From Patiria miniata (Eukaryota; Echinodermata; Asteroidea; Valvatida; Asterinidae): DNA of 64,000 bases. The stretch is taken from assembly GCF_015706575.1 (NCBI RefSeq), contig NW_024037074.1:17969334-18033333 (forward strand), written 5' to 3'. The first letter of the stretch is position 1. Each line of letters begins with the position of its first letter. The notes under the pieces are model-generated. The model did no database searches and was not told the DNA's origin. It was given only the letters and a program-made list of their open reading frames with translations. This document shows, in pieces, positions 11,461 through 25,700 of this stretch. The translations under genes and the position numbers were made by a program.

Positions 11461-12300
11461 ACATTATAGTCCAAAGTATTTTTTAAAAATTGTTCCCAAC
11501 AAAAAGGCCCGTGCCAGGGTGCGTGAACACACACAAAGTCATGTAAACGTGTGTATTAGCCTGCAATCGGGGACCCCCTCTAACTTTTTAGGAAGACCTC
11601 CCATGTGTTTTGTACAGAATCGCCAGATTGGGGACCTTCGGGAATTGGGACCCATCACAGATAATTTTTCATTAACTTTTCATTGTTCTATTCAATGCTT
11701 CTTTTGACATTTTTTTGTACAACGGCTAACCGTTTTGATCAGAAAAATCATGTCGTCCTATTTTTCCCCCGGCGTCATCACAGAACATAACATTCACGCA
11801 AATGCACACACACTTTCTGAACTCCGGGCCGGCAAAAAAGTGATCGCCAGCTTTTGGATGAACCACTAATCATAATTCACACAGTTTTTGTCATTCCAAT
11901 TCTAAAAATTCGTACTTAGGGGGACTTGGATGATTGAAATAATTTGTGTAAATTCCAAACTGAAAACGTTGAACCAAATAATCATCCTCCTGTCATCCCT
12001 AGCCTAGCCTTAACTTGAACAGTGCAATTAACGTATACCGGTCGATAAACGCAAACAGATTTAATGATGCAAACTTGTTGCTGCATAATAAGAGACAATT
12101 GAAAAAGTGTTCTGTTATACTAATAAACTTAATATATACAATATGCTAAAATCTATCACTGATTGAAATTGTCTTAAAAATGCCAAATCTTATCTGAGTG
12201 TAAATTCTTAATCTCAATGCAGCATTGCTATAGTTTTGCTGGCGTTGTTAATTTGGGCGTAATCCTCGATAAGCACCCCGGGAAAAAAATGACAAGTGCC
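11461..12300. other. Non-genic stretch, nothing recognised
   Basis: AT-rich, with no supported gene or element. Confidence 0.5.
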
Positions 12301-12400
12301 AGAATAGCATGGATAGCTCACTCAGAGCGCCTGGTTCGCAAGTTCTCCGGAACTTCCGAGTTCAGATCCCACTTCAGTAAATCATTTTGTTTAGAGGTAA
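12301..12400 (+). repeat. Degenerate tRNA-derived SINE head
   Basis: TAGCTCACTCAG (near 12314) resembles a pol III A box and GAGTTCAGATCCC (near 12358) a B box, with spacing suited to a tRNA. The intervening stem-loop is too altered for a working tRNA, so a SINE head or relic is the better reading. The body and tail were not defined. Confidence 0.4.
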
Positions 12401-12414
12401 CCGTGTTATTATAA

Positions 12415-13401
12415 TTGACTAGCCTATATCATGGTTAATTAAACTTGTGCAGTGTTGAAGTGTACTGAATATACCTTCATTAGAAGGATTCCGTTACCGC
12501 TGTGCAGACAACCAGGGTGAAGATGAAATTCCATACTTCATAAAAACAGTCGCCTGTTAAAGTGAAACAACTATGCTCCGGATTTTGGGGCGCTTCGATC
12601 AAAACCATTCATTTCAGATCCCCCTTCCCTTTTCGTATAGAAAATCACATCTAGCGTGGTTTGATAGTGTAAATCCTTGGCATAAGAAAGGCTAAGAGTA
12701 CCAATAAATTGAATAAAAACAAACCAGCTGAATGACCACATGTCTGTGGTCACAGAGCCTTTAGCTCTATGAAATCTGCCAGCATAAAGCTGCTAATGCA
12801 ACGACAAAAGTGTGCAGTTTTTATACCAGGATGTTACATCCATCGGTACTCAGTGGGGCACTGGGCGTGGCACATTGGTTTCTTTATCCCTTTCCTTTAC
12901 CCATGAATTGCAATTCAGAGGACGGGAGATATCTTGGCTGGATGTTACCCATACGTGACAATGAAAAGCGTTTGCTACAAATTGTAGGCTTCGTCTATAT
13001 CGGTGCCCGCGATCTCATGGGGCGCTGTTAATGTTAGGAATCGCCTGAGAGATGTGTCGCAACTTTCTGGCAAGCGTCGCATTCGGTGAGGTTGAAGGTA
13101 ATGAAACAAGTACATGTACATATAAGCACCGCACTAGCGGTCAACCACAACCTTTCTGATTCCATCACACGATTCTGCGTCTGGTACCTGCTGGTATTTA
13201 CCAGCGATCTGCTTAAAACCACTGAAACGAACCCGTACAAGCAAAGACAGTCCGGGCACCATCTGTTTCATCAACCTGTAATTACTTATCTTGACCGATA
13301 AGTATCATAATCATCATGGCTCTATTCTTTAATCATTCACCCGACATTTCCGGGACGCATGTTCCCTCTCTGTACGGTTGCAGAGTCTCTTCAAGCTCAT
13401 G
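12415..13401. other. Region just 3' of the DUR3-like gene
   Basis: This interval should hold the 3' untranslated region of the minus-strand gene. ATTAAA, a variant polyadenylation signal, occurs on the minus strand near 13328-13334, about 70 bp after the stop. No other gene is supported; the plus frames here are short and featureless. Confidence 0.4.
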
Positions 13402-13765
13402 TCAGGCCCGAGCCTCGGCCACGGGCGACTCGGGCGTCTCGCTGATGGAGGGCGCTACCCTCACACGCGCCCTCAACTGTTTAAACTGGCGCACGATATC
13501 CGTCACTTCCGTGGCCAAAGGCACGACGATGATGAATATGGCGGCCGTGAAGGCCCAGGTGTCGGTCAGGTTGATCCAATGCTGGAACTGGTTCTTGTTC
13601 AGGGTGAAAAGCGCCGTCATGATGACGGGCCAGATCAGCACCATGAGGACGGTGATTCCCAGGCCGATGGCCAGGGTTGTGTATCTGGCCAGCTTGAACT
13701 CCTGCAGCATTTGTTCTAGGGAAGGTCGGTTGTAGACCAGCTTCATATCCGTGATGTTGAATTCC
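13402..13765 (-). CDS. DUR3: DUR3-like terminal coding exon
   Basis: The acceptor is TATCAACAG|GGAAT, entering in phase 2, and a stop codon ends it at 13402. It encodes EFNITDMKLVYNRPSLEQML, then two membrane segments (around ITVLMVLIWPVIMTALF and AFTAAIFIIVVPLATE) and a hydrophilic tail ending PESPVAEARA. The tail is much shorter than the plant C-terminus. Long plus-strand frames over this exon are shadows. Confidence 0.95.
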
Positions 13766-16700
13766 CTGTTGATAGCATAAAACGACCACTTTTTGAAATA
13801 TGTTTAGTTTGGTCTCGCAAGTCCTTTTTCATAATGGTCCAAATGTCACAGTGCCCACTGACAGAGAGCTCTAACAGCGTGCAGCCTTTAACAAAGACAA
13901 GTGACGTGCACATACAATTCTCTGTTTTACGAGTGGTCAGCTCCCCGGTTTACATTTTGGAATCAAGCCTTCCAAGTCAGGTGGATTGCAAACCGGCAAC
14001 GAGAGTCAATAAAGTTTAATAGAGAGGCTGTTGCAGGAGCTAGGAACTAGTCTGCAAGCGACTGCAATTGGCAACCTCACTTCCCTTAGGACTACCCGTT
14101 TGCCTTTAAAAGTCTTTGCATATCATGACTAACGATTTCATACATTGACACTGGTATAAGCGCACTTCTGAAGTTCTGATATTTTTCTTGTTGACAAACA
14201 TGAAGAATGAGGAGTCATATTTGTTTAAGGGTCCCATTATCTTAAGCTGAATGAAACAAAAAAGGTGATTAGTGAGCCAGTCAGAAAGTAGACATGAAAC
14301 GAAGTCGGTAATTGGCCGGGCTTAGGCTGCATCCGAATCAACTGTCTAGAGCTAGGTCTAGGTCCGCGCCCATTAAAAATACGCGAGGACGCGCTGACAA
14401 TAGACGTAGCCGTAGCTCTGGAAGCCCGTTTCGGACACGGCCACGGCCTTAGTTCGCCCGCCGCGCACTGCCTACCGCGGCGTGGACAGATACAGCAATA
14501 CCGTCCCAGGGTATACATGCATAGCGTGCGATATTGCACTAACATGCGGGGACGGTCTGTGCATCCTCAGCCCCAATATGCGTGTAGGTCGCTACACATG
14601 TCCAGGCCAGCAAATTATAATAAACACGATACATATAAGTGTTGGGAGACGGTGACAGACAACCATGACTGTCTAGTGACTTGTCCTCAAGTCCAGTCAG
14701 AAAGCTCGATCCGAGCCAACCACTCGTCCAGCAACCCAATAGCCGAACAGTATTAAAAAAAAAACCACTATTTTGTGAACCCGCCCTTTCCAGCCCTCAC
14801 AACTCCACAGACCGACTTACTTGACGTATAACTCCGTCCACGGTGAGAGTGGGTTGTCAATATCTCGTGTCTTCTCCCATATCTCTTTCCTCTCCTGCTG
14901 CGAGAGGGGGTGTTTGGTGAGGTAGGTCACGCCCACTGCGATAAGGCCCCCGGATAGAAGTGATGTGCAGTTACCGATGAGCATGCTCAACTCAAAATTG
15001 TTATCTGTGGGAAGGGTCATCGGTATTCATAGCAATTAGAGGTCCAACATCATATAATAGATTAATAAGGTAAACAGAGGTGCATTCGAGTTTAACCCAG
15101 CTTTGTATTATAGACCAAGAAAATAATGCTCCTTTTTCTTATAGTTATTAATACTTATTTCTGGTAATGAAACCATGGATTCCTCAAAACCTTCCTGGGC
15201 ACTTTGGCTCGCAAGCCTGAAGAAACCAGTAAAAAGTACACAACGAGATGAGTTTAAGAAGTGAGAGGAATACACCAGTAAGAATAATCACGGAACCAAG
15301 TAGGGGCTGAAATCCAAATCCACATGTGGAATGTGACCTGGGCAGGCAGGAATTGAATCTGGGTTATCCGCTCCGTTCACAAGTATACCCCCTCACTGGC
15401 AAAGAAAGTACAGTTGGGGGTGACCGACTGACACCATCTTGCCTGACTGCAATTTTGCCGCGCGGCGCGGAAAGAACCACGGCACCAACCTGACTGCCCT
15501 TCTCTTGTAATAAAGGAGTTTGTTACAATGTGCCATTTTTGCGGGCCGTTTCTCCTTGTTCAGACACTTTGGTCATTATCTTGGTGAAAGGGAAATTGCG
15601 ATTCAAAACAATCATTCGATACGCTCAATAAAATGATTCAGTGCAAAGGTAACTTCATCGTGTTTCCTGCTAAGTTTAATAAATGATTGAACTAAATCGC
15701 TCTGTGTACTGCGTTCCACAGGTAACTTCTGTTTAAAAATATGCACCTCCTGTGTTTATACCGTACCAACATTGTAAAATCAGCTGTAGTGCACACACAA
15801 ACAATTAGAAAAAGCAGCTTCTGTATTGCAAACTGAAATTGAAAATCTATTGTCACAATTATTGCACTTTTTAGGCGTTTTACCTTCTGAATTCGTCATG
15901 AATGCCGAAATATCAAACTTCTGATACAAAAGTGAAGCGGACACCAACCAGGCCGTGATACCAAGAACCATGCCGATGAGGGCGCCGCTGGCCATAGCCT
16001 TACTGGTCAGGCGCGTCCAAAAGGTTCCGAGGACGAGAGGAACGACAGAGGAGCCAATGAACACACCCATGGCGGAGTACACGCCGCTCAGAGTTACCTG
16101 AAAGACAGAAGATTAATAGTCACTTGCAATTGACCTAAGACATAATGACGTCATGTTTGTTTATTTGTATACGCTTTCCTATGGGAGATTTGTGGATCTC
16201 GTCCCCTGACTCCCATAGGAAAGCTCACATACAAACAAAGTATGATGTCTTAAGTTTACTGTGGTAAATATTACAGTGCCCGTTTGGAAGAGACCGAACC
16301 GTTTACATTGGTCGAGACCGGTTTGGACACCGACAAGACATAACTGCTTGGTCGAGGTGGTAATCGGTAATGGTATCAATGTTGGCTGAGGCAGTGCTAA
16401 TTTGGCGGAAGCAAACTGGTTTGGCACAAACACTGACGGTTTGGTGCAAACAGAACCGGTTTGGGTGAGGCACAACCGGTTTAGTTGAGACAGTGCAGGT
16501 TCAGTAAAGATAGTGCCGGTTCGACCAAGACAGTGTTGGTTTGGAAAAGGTCGTCCTGGTTTAGATGAGACAGTACCGATTGGGATGAGACAATGAAGAT
16601 TTGGGAGAGACAGTGTCGGTTTGGACAACATAGTTCTGGTTTTGATGAGACAGTACCAGTTAGTATGATGCAGTGTCGATGGACAAGATAGTTCCAGTTT

Positions 16701-19700
16701 GGATGAGACAGTACCAATTGGGTATGATGCAGTGTCGATTTGGGCGAGACAGTGTCGGTTTGGACGAGATAGTTCCGGTTTGAGATGACAGTGCCGGTTT
16801 GAACTAGACAGTATCGGTTTGGTCGAGAGAGTGCCTGATCAATTGAAACAGTGCTTGTTTGGACGAGACAGTACTGGTTTGACCAACAAGATAGTACCGG
16901 TTTGGACAAGATAGTGCCGGTTTGGACTAGACAGTGCTTGTTTGGCCTAAAACATGACATGCACTTCAGCAGAGATTTTGAAATTTCTAAGTACAACTTT
17001 AAACCAGCGTTGTTGCAGTTCAAATGACACTTGAAATATACCTATGTTTCAGTCGGAGACATTCAATAGGCCTACCCAAATATACATATATTTTTAAACT
17101 ATTATTTCCTATTCACTTACAGACGCTTTACAGATGGCAAACGTACGGAATTATTTCATTAAAAAAATTCTACTGCATTATGCTCCGTTTACATCACTTT
17201 ACAGTGTTAAATCCAGGTTTTGTGGTTAGAAAGTCGCATTTCCACGGAATAAGGTGATACTTTGTATTTACCTTATTTGTATTGAATAGAGGGGAATAAA
17301 ATTTAAAGTTGAGTGTAGGCCTAAGTGCATTAGTCTGAGTGACGACGTCACAGATGGAACAAAATCGTCCTGGTAAATGTCAAAAACTACTGGAGCGATA
17401 AAGCGATTTACGGATGAATGTCCCAAACAAAGTGGGAATACCGAGAAAGGTTTTCACGATTGGAAGAAGAGTTGAGAGACATAATGGTTGGAATTTCAAT
17501 TAATTGAAACACCTTACAGTTGGATACTTTCCTTTTCCAAATTAAAAAAAAAATTCAAAAAGACGCCGCTAGCAATGCATGAATGAAAAATCTACAAGGA
17601 GTTAGCACTTTTGGAAGGTTTTTGTGTATTAAATAATACATTGCAATACTCCAGTCAATCTTTCTTCTCATCTTTCACAAAGAGTGACAGAATAATCTCG
17701 AAGCCGTAAAAAGTGCATTGATTTCCCTTGTCGGCAAAATCCTTTAAATAATGTCGTAATATTTTATATTTATTGACGTTAGTTCGTTTGAATTGTATCT
17801 GCTTTGACAAAGCTCAAACGATTTGTGTTGATTCATTTTTTTTTTTACACAAGTTGTGCTAAACATTATACGTAAAGCAGATAGTGCAGTTCGTTCGGTA
17901 TTCGAAGGGCGTTTGTGAAATTTCGGTTGGATCACACAAAATAGTGCGAAATGTATACCTGCGTCCAAATGTGCTCTACCGTCCAAATGTGCTCTACCGT
18001 GTAAACTGACGTACACCACTTACGTTACAGTAAACGAATATGTACATATAATTATTTGAGTCTTATCAAGCATCATACAAGTACAATGTCTTATTCTTGA
18101 ATATTTACTTTGATGCACAAGGATGCCCACTGACTGCCGTAAGATCACAGTGCCTTTGGATTTACTGTCTCCTTTATGTTGAAAATATCAAATTAGTAAT
18201 GAAATGACTCTAACTAATGTTTATGAAACAAAATACAATCCTTTAGACTGAAATTATTTATTACTTGACCACACTGCATTAAACGCGCGTTTATCTGGGT
18301 CAGCACAGTTCTACCGCGTCAAATCGCCGGACTTACGTAGTCACCTGCCGTGCGTCGCTGGGGCATATATCAATTATTGAATTCGACCGGCCATCAGGTA
18401 AACAAAGGACTGCCGGCGAAAATCTGGGTCAGCCTCGAAACTGAAAGCTTTGCAAATATGGCCTTCTTCCTGTCGATGTCCGCGGTCAGTAATAGTCCGA
18501 GAGACTTCAAGTTGAAGTCTAAATGCAGAATTTTTCTCGCAAGTTGTGGCACTTAAAATAGGCCATCTACATGTAGATTCGTGTGGCTGGGGATTATTGG
18601 GAAGTGCCTTCGTCAGAAATGACACCCTCTTGAGGATAAACGCTTGAGGTATGCACTAACTTTGCAATACAAATTGGATACTTAACTGCTATATTGGATG
18701 GTTTGACGGCACATCGGTCGTGTCCCCGCGCTTATTAAGAGTGCTTTAAATGCGAATAGTGATAATGTTTGGAAGAGACTATTTCAGACAATTTCAATTG
18801 CATAAGTGCTTTCCTTTGATACCCATCACGGGCAAGATATACATGTCATTTTGAAAAGTTGACCATAATAGTAAACATTTCTAGGTTTTTTTTTGAAAAA
18901 CAAAACAGGGATTTTAAGAGATAGCACTATTTCTTCCTCCCAGCCGGTTTAATTTTTTTCTTATAATGATTTGCTTGTTTCTTCTGAATGGGAACTGAAT
19001 ATTTTTAACAATAGTAACCAAATTTTCCAAAACGTTCGTCATCAGTTGTTTCGATTTGTCTTGGCTTAGCTGACATTAATTTAAAGTTGGTATGTACGTT
19101 CTTTTTCAAACTTTCGATTTTCTTTTCTGGACGAAATTTAAAGGAATATCATGTCCTATAAGAAATAAATTTGACGGTTTTTGCAGGATTTATACAGTTT
19201 TAAAAAGTGGTTTTAAATGGCGCGCTGCAGTCCGGAAGTGATGAAATTATTTAATTGATTACTTGTCGTGGGCCGATTTTTGTTCGTGCGATGTCTCATT
19301 GGAAAGCTTATAACCAATGTAACGCTAGAAAATAATTCAATTTCAAAATCTTGTTTTCAAGGTGCCACACCCAATCAGTACGTGTACACCAACTTTAAGG
19401 CTGTTCACCTCTGAAAGTACAAATATAAACAGTTTGGGGAAGAATCATAACAAACCTTTTATAAATTATCTAAATCCGCACTCGATTCTTTCATAATTGT
19501 TTGGTATTAACGGCATATAGGATCACACGCTTGTCATACAGTTTGTTCGTATTAGATAATGACACCGCTCAAAAAGGATTGTTCAAAACCTAAGTATAAG
19601 TTTTTGATGAAAGTTCGTTAGGTTACTTTTGGGATAAATGCAAATGATCCTATATACGCATTTAAATACACACTATGGTGTTAAATTCCCACAAATTTCA

Positions 19701-22700
19701 AGTCCCAAAATGTTCCCCTGACAATCATGGAGGACATACCTGTAAGATATTGAAGACTAAAGTCAGTGGGATGATGGCGATAGATACCCACAGTATCGCC
19801 CAGTCTCGCTTAACTTTCAGCAATTCCAGATAGGTGCGATAGGGGCCGTGCGTCTTGCACTTGTAGGTCGGTTTGAGGGCGCGCTTGCATTCCTTTCGGG
19901 ACCTGCGTATACAGGAAAAAAAAAGAGGACGGAAGAGAAGAGAATGTGTTTGTAAATAACACCGATATCATGTCAGCTTTTCACTAGCTACTGAACATTT
20001 TTTCCATGTTACTTTGAAACAAAGCACACAAGCGCGAACATGGTCACGACACTTCTTTTGTCACATCACAGCCAAAGGTTTTGGCCGATTAATAACAGGT
20101 AGTCAGCGGCCATGGTGCAGGAAAAAAAATGTTATAAAATACTTTAACAAATAGAGAACGCATTTAATATACTAAATCAATCATTACAAAGCCTGAATAG
20201 TCAATATTCAGTTACCAAGACTCACTAAAATATACATTTCTCAGGTGCTCTGGACGTATATACACAATAAATGTGCCGATGTTTGCAAAATCTGTTGCCA
20301 ATGCCAACACTCACCTGTGGATACAAAATGGCGTTGAATATTGGAACTCCTGTATAAACTCCCACGCGGAGTATTTAGGAGAAGAACCAACCAAGAACCA
20401 AGATATACTATGAGTACACATAAAATAATGGTATATCGTATACAGCCCTAAGCTGTCAACGCGATGCGGGGATAAACCACTGATCTCCATAGATGACTCG
20501 TTGGCCATTTCAAGAAGTACAAAAAAGTGGAATGATTAATATACTGTCTTCTATAAAAGTATGCGAATCTTGTTTATCTAAACAGAAGTTTTATATAAAA
20601 TATATTTTGTTGCCATTTTTTTTTCACAAAAAGTAATAATTTGTTGAGTAAAATGGGTACAGGTCAATTAAATTGTATATCTTCTTCACAAATCTATTGT
20701 TTTTGGAGTGGTAATATGGCGGACAGTAACCTCACTTCTAACAGCTGATGGGCTTTCCAGATTTTTTTTATTTGGGGATCGGTGAGATAAACGGAAACTC
20801 ACCTGTTATCCGCTACGCATGACGTGCAGTTGCCCATGCTACAGCACGAGCACATATCTCTCTTATTAGCCATCCGTCCCCGCGATTTGCCGCACAGCAG
20901 ACAGCTGTTGATATCGGCCGAGCTACGGTAGGGCTTCAGGTGGATCTGGTACAAGTCGTAGACGATGATGGAGGTGATGGCAATGACCTCAGCTGACCCC
21001 GTGGAGGTCACGGCCATCAGGATGAGTAGGACCATCAGAACCCCGCCCGTCGAACCCATCAGCTCCTTAGCGACAATGGGAGATACCAATCCTAAAACAA
21101 TACCAATCAGACCATAATGTTTGAGCTTCAACGACGCCATTTTTGGAGTGGTCAATTCAAGCGTATAATGTCTGTGGAAGAGCTTTTAAGAGCTCATGCA
21201 GTGAATAAACCTGAAAATCATTTTTTTTTTCAAATCTTATACATCCATCATCTAGTAATGGTCAAGGAGATTAAAGACTAGGAGTTTTGGATCATTTCTC
21301 TGAATCATTACATGTACTTAGATATCATGGTTAATCGGCTCTGTCACGGACATGACACGTCCATTCATAACGTTGGAACTGCCGAAGTACTAACCTCCCA
21401 GGTTATTCGTGTAAATTTACATGATGTTGCTCGAATTCAAAAATTAGGTTTTTTTTATAGTTTATTATTGGAGTAAATTTGCTAAATTGATCAAATAATG
21501 TACCCAAATATAGCCTTTATAATTATACCCAGTTATAGCCTATAATTTCAACGATTTCTCGCAGGAAAAACGTTCTGACACAGGGACTGTGCATAGTATA
21601 GCTTGTGGTGTAGCAAGTTTTTTTTAATAAGAGACGTTGAAGGAATTCAAATTGTGGAAGCGTATGTTTGCCTGGACAGTCGAACTTGTTTTCAGAAATA
21701 GTTCCAAATAATCACAATTCAAATAATCCATTCGATATTCCCTGTGCATATCTCACTTGCACGATTTTCAGTTCGGAATTCGAGGAAATAAGGGCACACA
21801 AGACCATGGCGGTGGTGATATAATACCTGCACCTGCTGCAGTTGACAATGTAATCAAAATAAGTTGTAAATGCGTAAATGAAGCACGTTGCAGTTGAAAG
21901 TGTTCGGAATTTGTACTGCCGAACAAACACAACTGTTTCTGAATTTAAAGAGGTTGTGGAATGCTCGAAAACATTTCCGTCATTTTTTGGGTATATGTAG
22001 CCTAAGGTGTGATGAAATAAAAACGACTATTGTTTCTGTCATGAAATGAGTACAAAAGGTACTTTTGAGAGCTATTTTTAGTTCCTGTTTCGACCCGAAC
22101 GTGCAATTTGTGTAAAAGTCGTCGTTGCGGGCAGCAAACAGAACACACTAAATCGTGACGTAATAAACAGGACTCGTTTATGCTACTCTGCATCGGGAGT
22201 CCTGTTTATTACGTCACGATTTACTGTGTTTTGTTTGCTGCCCGCAATGACGACTTTTACACAAATTGCACGTTCGGGTCGAAACAGGCATGACAGGACT
22301 TGAAAAACAGCTCTCAAAAGTACCTTTTGTACTCATTTTATGACAGAAACAATAGTCTTTTTTATTTCATCACACCTTAGGCTACATATACCCGAAGAAT
22401 GACGGAAATGTCTTCGAGCATTCCACAACCTCTTTAAGCGAACACAGCCGGATCGTTCATCCCGAAGGTAAACAGGCCAATTTTTTTTATTTGTCACAGT
22501 TCAAAATAGCGGGGGTGGGGGGGATGAGACACCAAACTTGTCTCCTTTATACCTTGATTGACATGATCGTCTGTCAAGAGAGGTTGACCTTTACTGGTGC
22601 TGAGAGCCGTGTAGGCAAGACCCATGGTTGTCGAGAAGGTGAAGGGGATGGCGAACCACACCATGCCGCCCACCAGGAACCCCCACATCCCCTGACGGGG

Positions 22701-25700
22701 CTTGGCGGCCACACTGCTCTGCCAGTACGATTGATCCACAAAGACCGTGCCGAAATTTCCTGCAAGGACGAAATTGAATTGTATTAATACGAATCAGAAC
22801 TGATTCCATCCTATATCTCTTGTTCGAATCAGTGTCACCTGTCACAGGACAGGTTCAAGGTTGTCGGGGATCCCGGGCCCACTTGCGAATGCGGGGAATT
22901 GGCAAAGGGTGGACACCCACCAAAAAAAAAGTCGGCCCCAAGTTCCCCCCCCCCTGCCCCTCCCCCACTGGAAATTTGCTAGTTCTTTATTCACAAGCGG
23001 TTTTTTTTAAAGAGTATCAATTTTTAACGTCGAAGAGCTACCATGAAGAGCGCCACCTACTGTTGGATAGTGTCCGTTTTGAAGGAATGAAAGATGGTGG
23101 AGAGCCCGTCCGCCCCGTCCGCCCCTTCCTCAGCCCCCCCCCCCCCCCCCATTTTATTATTTTTACATAGGCCAGGCGACTGGTGGAAAAAATCCTGTCT
23201 ACCTTTTCAGGACGGATGCTACAAAATTAGGCGCCCCTCCCCCTGTAACAACAAGCCCCCCCCCCCCCCCCCCCATGGTGAGAATTCTAGCTACGCCGCT
23301 GCCTCCATGGATTCGTAAAATAACACACGAAAGAAATAAAGGCAGAAACAAAGGAAACCATAGAAGCTCTTACGCCGTTGCCTGCTCCCATTCATATTTT
23401 CCAGCTCACTGTCGACCTACTAATCATGGCAGACCTAATGTAGTCATAATGCCTGGTACACGGATCAATCAATGAAAACCCAGATTAAAGAGTCGTTGTA
23501 ATGACGACAAAAGTTTAGATTGAGTGAATGACATTGGAGCTGTGAAAGCATCGATCTACGACGGTAGTTCTGAATTAAAAAGGGTCTTAATGAAGTTATA
23601 ATGCCAGGTACTACTCATATTAAACTACCTGACCCAAAAATTCTCCGAAATGACGTAAGTGAATTGTATAAGAGTTCAAGTACGGCTGTCATTGCATAGT
23701 CACTTCTATGGTTAATATCGCAGCAAGGCGCCAAAAGGATCTCATGGGGCGGTTACACCTTTTCCGCGGAATGACATGGTCTAAACGTCGCAAGTAAATC
23801 GAACGCAAATAAGGCAAAAACAACCAATTAGTATGCGGGTTGTAAAAATCCAATTCCGCTGTTCTATTCCTACACAACGGCCAAAGTAATCAAATTTAAA
23901 TCTAGTTCTGGAATGGGTTTTTATTCACCCAAACCCTGCGTCCTACAAAACGATATAGCCTCTTACAATGGCATTCATTAAAGTTGCATGGCATTCATTA
24001 AATTTGCATGGCTCTCAATTATTTTTTTCTTCAATCGAGTACAAGATTGCTTTACTTGACATGCAAATCCATCACAAGACTAGTAGCGAATATCACATTC
24101 ACCTCGACTAAAGCACGCTCTCGGCACGAGGGATAAACGCTATCGGCATGATTTGATCGGTTTTCGTAAGTGGAAGGATTCTATTTGATGCTTCGAGCCT
24201 TAAATCAGACCAGTGGAATTCAATGCGGACGATAGCTTAGGATGAATTGAAGCCCTCGTGTATTTTCAAAGATTTCGAGAACATTCTTTATATGAGTCTT
24301 ATTGCACCAAAAAAACCACGTAAACTATTTGTTTTTGGCATTACAAATATACACAAAATGTGATGCATATCCGAGTCGTTACCCAAAGACAAGTTCTAAG
24401 AGGCTGTCGATTAATGTCAAGATTATTAAAAATACATGATGATTAAGCGGAGTTTAATCGGGCTGATGGACGTGTAGATACCTCGATAATTTTTGATATC
24501 ACTGATGTGGTTGTTAACTACTACGTCACACGCTGAACGCGTGAATGGCTGGCGGTCATTGGTGGAAAGCCTTTACGCTACAGGGAGACAGCACGCAGTA
24601 ACTTGGCGTCGCGTCATTCTAGTTTCCTCCACTGACCGAAAAGGCAACATTTTTTGCCGATGAAATTGAACCCACCACCACCCCATCAGCCACCCTTCTT
24701 TTTTCTCTCTCTACTCTCGTTGGATTCAGAAGCTCCGTTTTCTTGTACTTGTATGGCGTGTTCCCCACACAAACTCCGGTTCTGTCCATCACCGCAATTA
24801 TGTCGACTTATTCCTAGAAATGTTATTTGATTCTATCAGACGGTTTTAGATTGTGTTCTGAATTGTTAACAAGGTTATATTTCAAGATGTAATATTTATA
24901 TTTTGATTTTTCTGGTACTTCAAATGAAGTTTTTAATTGTTTGTAAAATAAAAGGCAATTTTATGTATGTATTTAGTTAATAAAAGCCCAAACGTCTGGA
25001 ATCTGAGTGGGAAGTAGTATTGTGTTGTTAACTTTTTATGGTAACTATGCTTTACTTTGAATAAAAATGTAAAATTGCCAGGGAAACAAGTTCAATCTTT
25101 CAAATGAACATTTTTTTGCAATATCTGTATTAATCTGCATAATAAATGCAAATATTATATAAGTTTAATATATAAATTATATAAAATATTTTAAATTGTA
25201 AAAACAAAATTAAGGCTTCCTGAACCCCAAAATGGAGATTGGTTGTCTCAGACATATGAGCATTCCTTTTGAGTTCGAGTAACGCAAGTCCATAAAATAC
25301 ATAAAACATATCAAGGATATGACACCAAGTGATACCAAAGCATGTTTATACCAATCAGACCCACTACCAAAAGAAAGAACTCATTATTTTTTTCTGTCAT
25401 TTTTGACTCCCTCTGACATGTTCACATATGAGAGCACATAACTTTACATCAGGAAACCAGAACACAATTCCTCCTGATGATTTCGCAATCAACATGCAAA
25501 AGATATCCCTCGGCAAATATTCCGACTTTTATATATTCCCAAGTTGTGCAATCCAAACCTAAAATCCAGGATTTGCCGCCGAACACGTAATGTATAGACG
25601 AGTACCAAACCACTCACGGTACGGATTTGTTTGCGATTCAGGGTTTAAATTCCCGACATTATTAGCCTTTAGTCAAGTCCTACGCGCCTATACCCAGACC

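Noticed and set aside
13316-13789. Plus-strand frames of 139 and 113 codons
   Set aside because: They are shadows over the terminal DUR3-like exon, whose minus-strand frame continues the transporter in phase and ends with two membrane segments.
16179-17023. Minus-strand frames of 150 and 180 codons, and a possible CRISPR-like array
   Set aside because: A 20-bp minisatellite without stops explains the frames. Units are directly adjacent with no unique spacers, and the host is a eukaryote, so it is not a CRISPR array.
22491-22845. Overlapping frames in other phases on both strands
   Set aside because: They are shadows of the NFGTVFVDQ exon. Only one minus-strand phase matches the transporter family and joins its neighbours.
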